A stretch of DNA of 64,000 bases, taken from contig JAKLJP010000004.1 of the NCBI GenBank assembly GCA_023151115.1, positions 1 through 64,000 on the forward strand, in the 5' to 3' direction. Within the stretch, counting starts at the first letter, position 1; every line of letters starts with the position of its first letter. A program made the translations under genes and the position numbers. Positions 45,280 through 54,291 of this stretch are shown here, piece after piece. Below the pieces are notes generated by a model, which saw nothing but the letters and a program-made list of their open reading frames with translations, was not told the DNA's origin and did not search any database. This DNA is from Anaerolineae bacterium (lineage in GTDB: Bacteria > Chloroflexota > Anaerolineae > 4572-78 > J111).

Positions 45280-46389
45280 TTAATAATCGTAGAGATGCTC
45301 AAGCTGCGCCCCGCTGCTTTCCAGCCCGGCCAAAACGGTGTGCAGAGAAGTCACGGGGACTTTGACGGCGATACGCTTCAACGCCGGTTGGGACAGAATG
45401 TCCAGGGCAAAGAGAAACTGGCCTGTTTCCAAGCGGTATTCCCACTCGCGGGGGACAATCGCCGTCAGCAAAATTTCGTCGTTGCCGGCAATTTCCACAA
45501 AACGGACGCCTTGCCGGACCAGGCGGGGCACAATTTGGGTAAAGGCTTCATAACGAGGGATGGCGACGATAGCCGCCTCGGGGCTGATAGTCTTGACCAA
45601 GCGCAGTTGCGGCTCGTTCTGCCAAACCTCATCAGAGACGCCTTCAACCCAGGCCTGGATTTCCAAATTCTCCGGGGCGTAGGCGGTTTGCGTACCTTGC
45701 TTGATCAACCAGGCATATCCTGCTTTCCCGCCGTATTCCAGGCTGAAGGCGAGTTTACGTTCCCATTTGCGAAGGAGATTGGGGCCGGTCGAGCTTGTTT
45801 CGCGCCACAGCCCACTCAGTTTTTCATCAAAAGGAAATTCATACCAGGGGATGGTGTGGATGAAATCGGCATAGGCTTGGGCTACTTCACGGGCGTAGGC
45901 GTCCTCTTCGGTCAGTTCCGTCGAACTCAACCACTCGGTCAGCCGCCCGACCGTATTTTCATAAAGACCTTTGAGAATATTTTCAACCGTAAAGCTGGCG
46001 CCGATGACCGCCAGGGTGAGGTGGTAGCCGGAGTTGAAGGGGTACTGTTCGCGGGTGATGGCGCAAACATCGTAGTAGCTGCGCCAGTACTGTCCGATCG
46101 CGCCAAAATAGGGAAATTGGCTCGGTGGGTTTTCGGTCACAAAGGCCGCGTATTCGTCGGCGCTGTAGACAATGTACCACTCCGGCAGGGTCAGGTAGGT
46201 TTGATCTTCGGGACGGAGGTAATCGATCAAGCCGGCCTTGATTTGCCTGGCTTCGGCGGAGACTGCCCTTTGGGCCGGTTGACCTTCGGCCCACGGCCGG
46301 CACTCGGCCACCACATTCACCAGCGGGACCAGGATGATGCACAGAAAAACCAGCAGGACCAGCCCGGCAATTCGGCCGAGTCGTTTCAT
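45280..46389 (-). CDS. Conserved membrane-anchored protein of unknown function
   Basis: 369 residues. One TM helix at residues 8-27, then a predicted extracytoplasmic region rich in aromatic residues (YLRPEDQTYLTLPEWYIVYSADEYAAFVTENPPSQFPYFGAIGQYWRSYYDV). It could be a heme or lipid-interacting protein, but no motif supports this. It sits 97 bases upstream of the FAD oxidoreductase gene and one base from the four-helix protein, so the three are probably one operon. No family recognised. Confidence 0.55.
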   Translation of the reverse strand: MKRLGRIAGLVLLVFLCIILVPLVNVVAECRPWAEGQPAQRAVSAEARQIKAGLIDYLRPEDQTYLTLPEWYIVYSADEYAAFVTENPPSQFPYFGAIGQYWRSYYDVCAITREQYPFNSGYHLTLAVIGASFTVENILKGLYENTVGRLTEWLSSTELTEEDAYAREVAQAYADFIHTIPWYEFPFDEKLSGLWRETSSTGPNLLRKWERKLAFSLEYGGKAGYAWLIKQGTQTAYAPENLEIQAWVEGVSDEVWQNEPQLRLVKTISPEAAIVAIPRYEAFTQIVPRLVRQGVRFVEIAGNDEILLTAIVPREWEYRLETGQFLFALDILSQPALKRIAVKVPVTSLHTVLAGLESSGAQLEHLYDY

Positions 46390-46390
46390 C

Positions 46391-46837
46391 TTAGCTCTGG
46401 GTGGCCAGCTTGCGGCTCAACCAAAAGCCAATCACTACGGCCATGCCGCCGATTAAAATGTGGGGCAAATTGGCCGCGAATTTGGTCAACCAATCCATCG
46501 GCCAGGGACCATAAATAAAAATTCCGCCATCCAGGTAGCCTTGCCCCAACAAAAAGCCGACCACCCCATCGAGGCCGTAGAGGATGCCAAATATCTTGAA
46601 ATATAAGGCCGCCGCCCGCACCGAGGTCCCCGCTGCCAGCGCCGCCCAAATCCCAGAGCCGAGGTGGAGAATATCGTCAATCGGATCAATTCTAAACAGG
46701 CCAAAGAGTTGGCCGTCGGCGTTAGTAAAGCCGGGGATATAGCCCAGTGAGACCACAAAAATAAACATGGCTGCGTAAATCCAGGCGTAGAGTTGGATCA
46801 GGTTCATTTCTTTGAAGAGGTAGTTGACGGTTTTCAT
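46391..46837 (-). CDS. Four-TM membrane protein (DUF4383-like)
   Basis: 148 residues from the ATG at 46837 (AAAGGAAC upstream). Four hydrophobic segments; the second contains DDILHLGSGIWAALAAGTS, the HL-x-G type motif seen in DUF4383-like proteins, and the third FKIFGILYGLDGVVGFLLG. Function unknown. First gene of the putative three-gene unit. Confidence 0.65.
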   Translation of the reverse strand: MKTVNYLFKEMNLIQLYAWIYAAMFIFVVSLGYIPGFTNADGQLFGLFRIDPIDDILHLGSGIWAALAAGTSVRAAALYFKIFGILYGLDGVVGFLLGQGYLDGGIFIYGPWPMDWLTKFAANLPHILIGGMAVVIGFWLSRKLATQS

Positions 46838-46947
46838 AGGTTCCTTTGCCAAGAAAATAGTAGATAGTAGAAACCGAACTTCTCGTAGAAGCTCCTCGAA
46901 GCTGGAGATCCTTGACAGCCACGTCGGACATAGCCGCTCCGGCTGTG

Positions 46948-47373
46948 TTACCCCGCCTGTGCGAGGATGTGCCCCGCATTCCCGTCTGCGATGGTGGCGC
47001 CTTGCTCGGCCAGCAGGGCGCGCAGTAGTGATCTGTGGCAGAGAGCCTCATCCTCGCAGTAGCAGCCCACGGAGAAGTTCGTCTGCAAGGAAAGCGCAGC
47101 CAGCAAGACGATCAGTCGCTGTGACTCTGGGCGTCGCATCTGGGCCAGATAGCGCCGCCTGTAAGCCGCCCACCGCCGTGGCGTCAGGGGTTCTGCCAGC
47201 GCCCACGCGCGTAACTCTTCGCTTGGCGCCAGCTCCGGCAGCCACACATCGAAGTAATCCCGCCGCCCCCAGTCCTCCTTGCGCACCCCCCGCGGTGGGC
47301 GACGAACCGTTCCCAGCCGCAGCCCTTCGTCCGGGACTCGAGGCGTCCCAAGACGAACCACATGAATTGCCAT
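46948..47373 (-). CDS. DUF488-family protein
   Basis: 141 residues. The family mark is the C-terminal NFSVGCYCEDEALCHRSLLRALL, with two Cys and the CHR triplet, plus DVWLPELAPSEELR in the middle, close to the YeaO-type subgroup. Function undefined; some members are linked to stress. The start at 47373 has no clear ribosome site. Confidence 0.75.
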   Translation of the reverse strand: MAIHVVRLGTPRVPDEGLRLGTVRRPPRGVRKEDWGRRDYFDVWLPELAPSEELRAWALAEPLTPRRWAAYRRRYLAQMRRPESQRLIVLLAALSLQTNFSVGCYCEDEALCHRSLLRALLAEQGATIADGNAGHILAQAG

Positions 47374-48103
47374 GCTTTTGGTGTACTCCTGTCTGCCACC
47401 AACTACAAGCCGCCCAATGCCTTGAGCTAAGCTGCTACCGAGCCAGCAAAGTATGACTCAATAGGCGGACATAATGCACGAAGCTAAAGCAAATTTTCGG
47501 CATAACTCCCCTTTTGGGGTGGCTATACCGAATTTTAGCGGTAAAATAACTTTCATTAAGCCGTTATACTGAAACTTCAGGTGCTAATTGACTGACAAAT
47601 TTAATCTTTCATTCCAAAATACCGGAGAAGATGCAAAAATTGATAAAACGATGGTAAGCAAGAGCAAGATTTTGGGAATGAAAGGATAAAAAATCCTTCA
47701 ATTCTGTTAATCCTGCTCTGAAATTTGACCGTAATGTTAAATCTGCCAGTCAATCAGCTTCGGGTGATCTAATCCCATTATAAAGCTAAATTTCGGCAAG
47801 TCAATATGACCTCAGAAATCCCCCTAAAAAACTCCCTGATCACACCTTCTGGAAGCCGGTTATGATATATTCGGACTGTTCAAGAACTTCTGGGGTATAA
47901 AGATGTCAAAAACATCATGATCCCACGTCCTCAATCGTGGTGGGTTGGCTGTGTGCAACCCGGTGGGTGTCTAATTAGCCGGCCCCTTACTTTCTACGTT
48001 ATACTTTGCACGGATACAAACTGCGTTTTTCTACACTGGCAAAAAGCTCAGTTTGTGCCTGCGGGCAGTATAATATGAAATACCGGTAAAACTACCCAAA
48101 CAA
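47374..48103. other. Non-coding gap with inverted-terminus element and small hairpins
   Basis: About 730 bases between divergent DUF488 and converging dnaK. No credible ORF. Contents: the TTGACTGAC element (47583-47757), a small hairpin GATGT/ACATC near 47902-47916, and CCCACG/CGTGGTGGG (47922-47944). A TATAAT occurs at 48070-48075. I see no known RNA family. Confidence 0.6.
47583..47757. repeat. MITE-like element with TTGACTGAC termini, copy B
   Basis: Left TTGACTGACAAATTTAA (47588-47604), right TTGACTGGCAGATTTAA on the other strand (47737-47753). Inside is a second dyad, CTTTCATTCC...AAAAT against ATTTTGGGAATGAAAG. The interior is unlike copy A; only the termini are shared. Confidence 0.7.
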
Positions 48104-48137
48104 AAACATGGACAGGTCAAGTGACCTGTCCATGTTT
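48104..48137 (-). terminator. dnaK terminator
   Basis: Perfect 16-bp dyad AAACATGGACAGGTCA (48104-48119) with 48122-48137, followed on the minus strand by TTTTTG. It ends 15 bases past the dnaK stop. Confidence 0.88.
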
Positions 48138-48152
48138 AACATTTTTACAGTC

Positions 48153-50054
48153 TTACGCTTCGGTAAATTCGCCTTCGACGACGTTCTCATCGCTGGACTT
48201 GCCGGAACCGTTGCTGCCGTGGCCGTTGGTGTAGCTGCCACCCGGCTGCTGCTGCTGGTAGGCGGCCTGGCCCAGCTTCATCATCGCCTGCTGCAAGGCT
48301 TCGCTGGCGCTGACGATGCGACCTTTGTCGTCGCCTTCCAGAGCTTTCTTCACGTCGGCCACCTTACTTTCGACCTCGGCCTTGATAACGGCGTCGGCCT
48401 TATCGCCCAGCTCGCGCAGCGACTTTTCAGCCTGGTAGACCAGGTTATCGGCCAGGTTGCGGGCCTCGATCAGGGCCTTGCGCTCGCGGTCAGCCTCGGC
48501 GTTCTTCTCGGCTTCCTGCACCATCCGCTCGATGTCGTTCTTGTTCAGGTTGGTGCTGGCGGTAATGGTGATGCGTTGCTCCTTGCCGGTAGCCTTGTCT
48601 TTGGCGCTCACGTTCAAAATACCGTTGGCGTCAATATCAAAAGTGACTTCTATCTGCGGCACGCCGCGCGGCGCAGGCGGGATGCCTTCCAGCCGGAAGC
48701 GGCCCAGGGTCATGTTATCGGCCGCCATCGGGCGCTCGCCCTGCAAGATGTGGATGTCCACCGCAGTCTGGTTGTCGTCGGCAGTGCTGAAGATCTCACT
48801 CTTCTTGGTCGGGATGGTGGTGTTGCGCTCAATCAGCTTGGTCATCACCCCGCCCAGGGTTTCGACGCCCAGGCTCAGCGGGGTTACGTCGAGCAGCAGC
48901 ACATCCTTCACATCGCCGGCCAACACGCCGCCCTGAATAGCCGCGCCGACAGCTACCACTTCATCCGGGTTGACGCCTTTGTGCGGCTCTTTGCCACCGG
49001 TCAGCTTCTTGACCAGTTCTTGAACCATCGGCATGCGGGTCGCCCCACCCACCAACACAACTTCGTCAATCTGGCTCGGCGATAACCCTGCATCTTTGAG
49101 CGCCAGATCGAACGGCCCTTTGAGTCGCTTTACCAGGTCGTCGGTAATCTGCTCAAATTTGCTGCGGGTGAATTTCATTTGTAGGTGCTTGGGGCCGCTG
49201 GCATCGGCGGTAATAAAGGGCAGGTTGATTTCGGTTTCCATCACCGAGGACAGCTCGATCTTGGCCTTTTCGGCGGCCTCTTTGAGGCGCTGCAGAGCCT
49301 GCTTATCCTTGCTCAGGTCAATGCCCTGCTCTTTCTTAAACTCAGCCACAATCCAGTCTACAATGCGCTGGTCCCAGTCGTCGCCGCCCAGGTGGGTGTC
49401 GCCGTTGGTCGCCTTCACTTCAATCACGCCATCGCCCACTTCTAGCACGCTCACGTCAAATGTCCCACCGCCCAGGTCGAAGACCAGGATAGTTTCGTTG
49501 TTTTTCTTATCCAGGCCATAGGCCAGGGCTGCCGCGGTCGGCTCGTTGATGATGCGGCGTACATTGAGGCCGGCAATCTTACCGGCGTCTTTAGTTGCCT
49601 GGCGCTGGCTGTCGTTAAAGTAAGCCGGCACGGTAATCACCGCGTCGGTCACACTCTCACCCAGGTAGGCTTCGGCGTCGGTCTTGAGCTTTTGCAGCAC
49701 CATCGCCGAGATTTCTTGGGGGGTGTAGCTTTTGTTCATCACCGGGATGCGCACGCGGGCGTCACCGCTCGGCCCCTTCTCGACGTGATACGAGAGCATC
49801 TTGCGCTCGATTTCGGTATCTTCATAATTGCGGCCAATCAAACGCTTGACCGAGTAAACGGTGTTGTCAGAGTTGGTCACGGCCTGCCGCTTGGCCGTCT
49901 GCCCTACCAGGCGTTCCTGGTTCTTGTTAAAGGCCACCACGCTGGGTGTAGTCCGGCCGCCTTCGGCATTGGGGATCACAACGGGGTCGCCGCCTTCCAT
50001 CACCGCCACCACGCTGTTGGTTGTACCCAGGTCAATTCCAATAATCTTACCCAT
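48153..50054 (-). CDS. dnaK: Chaperone DnaK
   Basis: Hsp70, 633 residues. ATPase domain (1-380): [18 protein letters not shown], phosphate loop [27 protein letters not shown]. Substrate domain: [14 protein letters not shown] (residue about 392), [15 protein letters not shown]. Lid and a Gly/Gln/Ser-rich tail ending [11 protein letters not shown], a typical C-terminus. It folds and disaggregates proteins with DnaJ and GrpE, neither of which is next to it. Ribosome site AAGGAGGA precedes the ATG. Confidence 0.98.
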   Translation of the reverse strand: MGKIIGIDLGTTNSVVAVMEGGDPVVIPNAEGGRTTPSVVAFNKNQERLVGQTAKRQAVTNSDNTVYSVKRLIGRNYEDTEIERKMLSYHVEKGPSGDARVRIPVMNKSYTPQEISAMVLQKLKTDAEAYLGESVTDAVITVPAYFNDSQRQATKDAGKIAGLNVRRIINEPTAAALAYGLDKKNNETILVFDLGGGTFDVSVLEVGDGVIEVKATNGDTHLGGDDWDQRIVDWIVAEFKKEQGIDLSKDKQALQRLKEAAEKAKIELSSVMETEINLPFITADASGPKHLQMKFTRSKFEQITDDLVKRLKGPFDLALKDAGLSPSQIDEVVLVGGATRMPMVQELVKKLTGGKEPHKGVNPDEVVAVGAAIQGGVLAGDVKDVLLLDVTPLSLGVETLGGVMTKLIERNTTIPTKKSEIFSTADDNQTAVDIHILQGERPMAADNMTLGRFRLEGIPPAPRGVPQIEVTFDIDANGILNVSAKDKATGKEQRITITASTNLNKNDIERMVQEAEKNAEADRERKALIEARNLADNLVYQAEKSLRELGDKADAVIKAEVESKVADVKKALEGDDKGRIVSASEALQQAMMKLGQAAYQQQQPGGSYTNGHGSNGSGKSSDENVVEGEFTEA

Positions 50055-50080
50055 AATAATCGTCCTCCTTAAGTGCCTAT

Positions 50081-50153
50081 TAGCACGAATTTCCTCTAAA
50101 CTTATGCGGCTATCATACGCGATAATTGTTAGAATTTTGCTAGATTCGTGCTA
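50081..50153. promoter_or_regulatory. Inverted repeat upstream of dnaK
   Basis: TAGCACGAAT (50081-50090) and ATTCGTGCTA (50144-50153), separated by 53 bases. TAGCAC resembles half of the HrcA/CIRCE site (TTAGCACTC) but lacks the usual 9-bp spacing and the GAG end; it may serve a different heat-shock repressor. Confidence 0.4.
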
Positions 50154-50167
50154 GAATGATATTAGAA

Positions 50168-50307
50168 GGACCGCCGACCGCCGTGATTTTGGCGGCTTGC
50201 CGTCCACGGTCAGCAATCAAAATGAAAAAGGAGTCGTCACGAGCCACCGTAGACCCCCAACAATTAAAATATCTTGCGGCGGTCTGCGGTCAGCCGTCGG
50301 CGGTCAA
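50168..50307. repeat. GGCGGTC heptamers upstream of the PfpI gene
   Basis: Two GACCGCC units at 50168-50181 and four diverged units GGCGGTC, TGCGGTC, AGCCGTC, GGCGGTC at about 50277-50306, in inverted orientation to each other. The same unit is inside the GT39 gene (35682). Confidence 0.7.
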
Positions 50308-50327
50308 ACAAAAAAGGAGAAAATCTC

Positions 50328-50852
50328 ATGAGACTCAAAGGTAAACGCATTGCTTTCTTTGTTGAAGAAGGATTTGAAGATTTGGAATTTTGGGTGACGG
50401 TCATGCGCCTGCGTGAAGAAGGGGCGGTCGTGACCATCATCGGTACGGCGGCGGATAAAACGGTGCGCGGCAAAAACGCGCTGACTGCCACCAGCGAAGT
50501 TGCGGCCAATACCGTCAGCGCCAATGATTTTGATGCCGTAGTTGTCCCCGGCGGCTGGGCCCCCGACAAGCTGCGCCGCTACCCGGCGGTGACCGGGTTG
50601 GTCAAGCAGGCTTATGAGCAGGGTAAAATTGTCGGCCTGATTTGCCACGCCGGGCTGGTCGGCATCTCCGCTGGAATTGTCAAAGGCCACCGCGCCACCG
50701 GCAGCCTGGGCATCAAGGATGATTTGGTCAATGCCGGGGCCACCTGGGTAGACGAGGCCGCTTTCCGCGACGGCAACATTGTCTGGGGCCGGGTGGTGGA
50801 GGATATTCCGGCCTTTTGCCGGGAGCTGGTCAAGGCGATTGCGGGAGAGTGA
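50328..50852 (+). CDS. DJ-1/PfpI-family protein
   Basis: 174 residues from the ATG at 50328 (AAGGAGA upstream). The class I glutamine amidotransferase-like fold has the acid in FFVEEGFEDLEFW, the nucleophile Cys in VGLICHAGLVGISAG with His next to it, and FRDGNIVW...F near the end. Members are described as deglycases, chaperones or peptidases; which applies here is open. Confidence 0.88.
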   Translation: MRLKGKRIAFFVEEGFEDLEFWVTVMRLREEGAVVTIIGTAADKTVRGKNALTATSEVAANTVSANDFDAVVVPGGWAPDKLRRYPAVTGLVKQAYEQGKIVGLICHAGLVGISAGIVKGHRATGSLGIKDDLVNAGATWVDEAAFRDGNIVWGRVVEDIPAFCRELVKAIAGE

Positions 50853-50882
50853 GAGGAAATGGAAGAATGGAGGATTGGAAGA

Positions 50883-50924
50883 TTGGAAGGCTGGAAATTA
50901 ACCAACAACTTTCCAGCCTTCCAA
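50883..50924. terminator. 15-bp hairpin between converging genes
   Basis: TTGGAAGGCTGGAAA (50883-50897) pairs exactly with 50910-50924. Both arms are composed of TGGAAGG-type heptamers. It probably terminates transcription from either side, though no long T-run is present. Confidence 0.65.
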
Positions 50925-50930
50925 CCTTCC

Positions 50931-51425
50931 TTATTTTCTGTAACGTTCCATCAGTCTCTTGAATTGCTCCTGCGCCATTTCTGATTGGGCATACACCCGC
51001 CAGAAAACGTGCCCGGCGGCGTTGGCAAAGTTGAGCGAGGCGGTTTGGCCGTCGCGTTTGTGATTTGATTTGGCTAATAACAGGATGCGCCGAGTGTTGG
51101 CAATGCGGATATGCAGGTTATAGGCCGGGTCAATCGAGTTGAGCCAGTCATTGGTACGGTAGAGGGTTGCGGCCGAAAACTTTAGCTCGCACACGGCATC
51201 GCGGTTGCGGATTAGGGACATTACCTCGCCCCAACTCCTTATATTTTCCAGCACTACCTCCAAATCAGTGAGGGGGATTTCCACAGCCGCATCGGACATA
51301 GCGATCATAATCTCCACCTCCGGCGCGGCAATTTTGGCCTGCAAGTCCATTGCCGAGAGGCGGGGGTTTTGAGCAATTATCTGTCTGATTGTTGCCAGAT
51401 TAATTTTTTTGTTGTTTGGCTTCAT
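50931..51425 (-). CDS. ChuX/HutX-like protein
   Basis: 164 residues from the ATG at 51425. Resembles the HutX/HuvX cytosolic heme-carrier family: an N-terminal helix with PRLSAMDLQAKIAAPEVEIMIAMSD, then LTDLEVVLENIRSWGEVMSLIRNRDAVCELK and the C-terminal TASLNFANAAGHVFWRVYAQ. No heme-uptake genes are adjacent, so a heme role is only a family expectation. An alternative ATG at 51443 adds six residues. Confidence 0.65.
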   Translation of the reverse strand: MKPNNKKINLATIRQIIAQNPRLSAMDLQAKIAAPEVEIMIAMSDAAVEIPLTDLEVVLENIRSWGEVMSLIRNRDAVCELKFSAATLYRTNDWLNSIDPAYNLHIRIANTRRILLLAKSNHKRDGQTASLNFANAAGHVFWRVYAQSEMAQEQFKRLMERYRK

Positions 51426-51675
51426 AAGGTTATATTTTACCACAATTCAATTGCTGGACTCCTGCACCTTTATTTGAAAGGTATGGAAACTGGTAGTATA
51501 CTAAATCAGGTGTTGCATCCCCTTTTCATAAAAAACAACAAAGTCGGAACGTCCTCAACCGGCTGACCGGGACTCGTCTTATTCCCGTTTCACCCTTGCC
51601 CTGCCCATTACCTTTTGGTAATCCAGTCCTTACTTCTTCAACACTTAAGCAGTTTCAAAAAAATAATTGTAACTA

Positions 51676-51791
51676 CTACACTTGGGCGGAAGTAAGTTTA
51701 TAGTTTGTAGTGGCGACTTCAGTCGCTTAACCTGCCCAAAACGACTAAAGTCGTCACTACGATCTGTAGGGTCATTTACGCCGCGTTGTAC
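51676..51791 (-). mobile_element. 116-bp MITE, intact copy in intergenic DNA
   Basis: Nearly identical, reverse complemented, to 61201-61316. TA on both sides (51674-51675 and 51792-51793). It holds a long dyad GTAGTGGCGACTTCAG...AAGTCGTCACTAC. No ORF. Confidence 0.88.
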
Positions 51792-51802
51792 TACTACCTC
51801 TC

Positions 51803-51931
51803 ATGTCATCCTTCGACAAGCTCAGGACAGGCTTCGAGGCTGAAAGCCGAGAAATCTTTGAGGCCGTTGGTCTGCAAACCACGGATTAGAAGATTTCTCG
51901 CTCCCTGCATAGCGTGTCGCTCGAAATGACA
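51803..51931. repeat. TGTCATTTCGAG-type palindromic repeat
   Basis: ATGTCATCCTTCGA on the left, CTCGAAATGACATGG on the right (ending about 51932), with GAAAGCCGAGAAATC and TTTCTCGCTCCCTG inside. Family members at 7905, 54211 and 55396. Confidence 0.7.
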
Positions 51932-51964
51932 TGGCTGGGTGGCTAAAAATAATCATCCAATCTG

Positions 51965-52036
51965 GTGAAACGTGATGCGTGATACGTGATGATTCTACGC
52001 AAAAAAAATCCTCACGCATCACGTTTCACGCATCAC
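51965..52036. repeat. GTGATGC heptamers in inverted arrangement
   Basis: GTGAAAC, GTGATGC, GTGATAC, GTGATGA (51965-51992) face GCATCAC, GTTTCAC, GCATCAC (52016-52036). Confidence 0.8.
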
Positions 52037-52071
52037 GCCAAATTAATTTATTTAGAAAAGGAGAAATGGCT

Positions 52072-54090
52072 ATGGAGTGGAATTTGGCAAAAGGCGTCAC
52101 CATTGGCATCGGCGGGGCGGCCGGCGATGGGCTGGACAAAACTGGCGATACGCTGGCGCGCACAGCCGCGCGCCTGGGGTTGTATGTGTACGCCTTCAAC
52201 AGTTATCAATCTATCATCCGCGGGGGGCACATCTGGCTGCAAATCCGCTTGAGCGAGCAAAAGGCGCACAACCACGGCGACCGCCCCCATGCGCTTTTGG
52301 CCCTGAATGACGACAGCCTTGAGCGCCACGCTCGCGCCGTAGAGCCGGGGGGAGTGATCTTTTTCAACAGCGACAAGGTCAATTGCGATCCCTCGCTGCT
52401 GCGCGAGGGGGTACAATGCCTGGGCTTGCCCATCTCCGAACTGCTCAAACCCTTTGGGCGCTTGCCCGCAGTGATGCAAAACTCGGTCATGCTGGGGGCC
52501 TTGCTCCATTGGCTCAACCTGGATTTTCAAGTGACCCAAGAGGTATTGATTGATACCTTTCGCCACAAAGGCCAACAGGTGATTGACCAAAACGTAGGCG
52601 TGGCGCAGGCCGGCTATGATTATGCCCGGCAAAACTTTGAACCTTCTGCCCTGGCCTGGCGCTTTAGCCATATTCGCCGGCCTTTTGTTACGGGGAATGA
52701 AGCGGTGGGGATGGGCGCGGTGGCCGCCGGGATGAAATTTTATGCGGCTTACCCCATGTCCCCGGCTTCGAGCCTGCTGCACTGGCTGGTGGCTCGCAGC
52801 GAAAAGCTGGGGGTGGCGATCAAACAGGCGGAGGACGAACTGGCGGTGGTCAACATGGCTATTGGGGCCGGCCTGGCCGGGGCGCGGGCGATGTGCGGCA
52901 CATCGGGCGGGGGCTTTGCCCTGATGACGGAGGCGGTGGGCATGGCCGGTATCATGGAAACGCCGGTGGTCATCCTCAACGTGCAGCGCGGCGGCCCCTC
53001 AACCGGCCTGCCGACTCGCACCGAACAAGGCGATCTGAACCAGGCTTTTGGCGCGTCGCAGGGGGATTTTCCGCGTATTATTATGGCCGCGGCGACCGTC
53101 ACCGATGCCTTTTACACGGCCGCTGAAGCCCATAACCTGGCCGAGGAGTTTCAGGTTCCGGTGATTATCCTGTCTGATCTGATGTTGGGCGAACACCCCG
53201 AAACCATCGAACCGGACGCCTTGCGGGCCGATGTGCCCATCAACCGGGGCAAATTGCTGGCTGAAGCGCCGCCGGGGTACAAACGCTTTGCCCTGACCCT
53301 CGATCATATCTCACCCCGGATTTTGCCCGGCACGCCGGAGGGGATGTTTGTGGCCGCCAGCGACGACCACGACGAGGAGGGCGTGCTCATCAGCGATGAA
53401 TTTACCAACGAAGCCGTGCGCCGCAAGATGCAAGAAAAACGTATGGCCAAGCTGGAGGCCATCCTTCAAAGATTGACGCCGCCCCAATTGGAGGGTCCTA
53501 CAGAAGCCGAAGTGACGCTGGTCGGCTGGGGGTCAACCTGGGGCGCAATCCACGAAGCGGTGGAACAGTTGGCCGAGGTCGGGATCACCGCCAATCATTT
53601 GCACATCAAATACCTATTCCCCTTCCAGACCGAGGCGGTGACGGCTATCCTTGCCAAAAGCCGGCGGGTTATCGTCGTTGAAATTAATGGCAGTGGCCAG
53701 TTTGCCCGCCACCTGAGAGCCGAGACAGGTCTCACCGCCGATGCGACCATCCTGAAATATGTCGGCGAGCCTTTTACCCCTGGCTACATCACCCGCGCTG
53801 TACAAGACATCCTGACCGGTCGTCCGCGCTCCCTGGAGGTGAGCCAGGACGAAGCCCGCGAGCTGGCTTATCACTTTATCCGGGTTAAGCTGGCTAATGA
53901 AGCTCGCCCGGTCGCTTTCGAGCAGGCATCGCTGCCCGGCTACGAAGAGCCGGTCTGGCGCGTGACTCTGGCCGGGCGCAAGGAGGGTGAGCCGCGGGGT
54001 GTGCTGCTCATCGGAGTCCAAACCGGCGCAACCTATGCCTGGCAAACGCACGCTCCTGAAACTGCGCTGGAATCGGCGGTGATAGCTTAA
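52072..54090 (+). CDS. 2-oxoacid:acceptor oxidoreductase, fused gamma-alpha subunit
   Basis: 672 residues from the ATG at 52072, 8 bases after AAGGAG (an ATG two codons upstream is too close to the site). The N-terminal gamma domain (1-185) has GIGGAAGDGLDKTGDTLARTAARLGLYVYAFNSYQSIIRGG. The alpha/pyrimidine-binding domain from about 205 has GNEAVGMGAVAAGMKFYAAYPMSPASSL, GARAMCGTSGGGFALMTE and VQRGGPSTGLPTRTEQGDL. It oxidises a 2-oxoacid with CoA to acyl-CoA and CO2, reducing ferredoxin. With no ferredoxin subunit nearby this is the KorAB-type two-subunit form; the substrate could be 2-oxoglutarate or pyruvate. Confidence 0.9.
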   Translation: MEWNLAKGVTIGIGGAAGDGLDKTGDTLARTAARLGLYVYAFNSYQSIIRGGHIWLQIRLSEQKAHNHGDRPHALLALNDDSLERHARAVEPGGVIFFNSDKVNCDPSLLREGVQCLGLPISELLKPFGRLPAVMQNSVMLGALLHWLNLDFQVTQEVLIDTFRHKGQQVIDQNVGVAQAGYDYARQNFEPSALAWRFSHIRRPFVTGNEAVGMGAVAAGMKFYAAYPMSPASSLLHWLVARSEKLGVAIKQAEDELAVVNMAIGAGLAGARAMCGTSGGGFALMTEAVGMAGIMETPVVILNVQRGGPSTGLPTRTEQGDLNQAFGASQGDFPRIIMAAATVTDAFYTAAEAHNLAEEFQVPVIILSDLMLGEHPETIEPDALRADVPINRGKLLAEAPPGYKRFALTLDHISPRILPGTPEGMFVAASDDHDEEGVLISDEFTNEAVRRKMQEKRMAKLEAILQRLTPPQLEGPTEAEVTLVGWGSTWGAIHEAVEQLAEVGITANHLHIKYLFPFQTEAVTAILAKSRRVIVVEINGSGQFARHLRAETGLTADATILKYVGEPFTPGYITRAVQDILTGRPRSLEVSQDEARELAYHFIRVKLANEARPVAFEQASLPGYEEPVWRVTLAGRKEGEPRGVLLIGVQTGATYAWQTHAPETALESAVIA

Positions 54091-54291
54091 TGAAGAAGCG
54101 AGGACGCGAAGAATCGCCTCGTCTCCTCGCCTCACGCGTCATCGCATCTTTATTTTCTTAGTACAGGATTGCATAAATTCGTCACGATTTAATGTATCCG
54201 TTTCCTGAGATGTCATTTCGAGCGCCAGCGAGAAATCTTCTTGCTCGCTATAACATTTTCGGCGGTGATAACGAAGATTCCTCCCTCCGGT

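Larger units (their letters stand above)
51426..52071. other. Repeat-filled gap upstream of the oxidoreductase genes
   Basis: No gene. It holds the 116-bp TA-flanked MITE (51676-51791), the TGTCATT/AATGACAT palindrome (51803-51931), a heptamer inverted array (51965-51992 with 52016-52036) and the ribosome site AAGGAGA before 52072. Confidence 0.75.

Noticed and set aside
45295..46518. 407-codon plus-strand frame over the anchored unknown protein
   Set aside because: Shadow in GC-rich DNA; the minus-strand frame has a TM anchor, good spacing with neighbours and protein-like composition.
50041..50160. CIRCE/HrcA operator upstream of dnaK
   Set aside because: Only TAGCAC is shared; the 9-bp spacing and GAGTGCTAA half are absent. 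Kept only as an unassigned inverted repeat.
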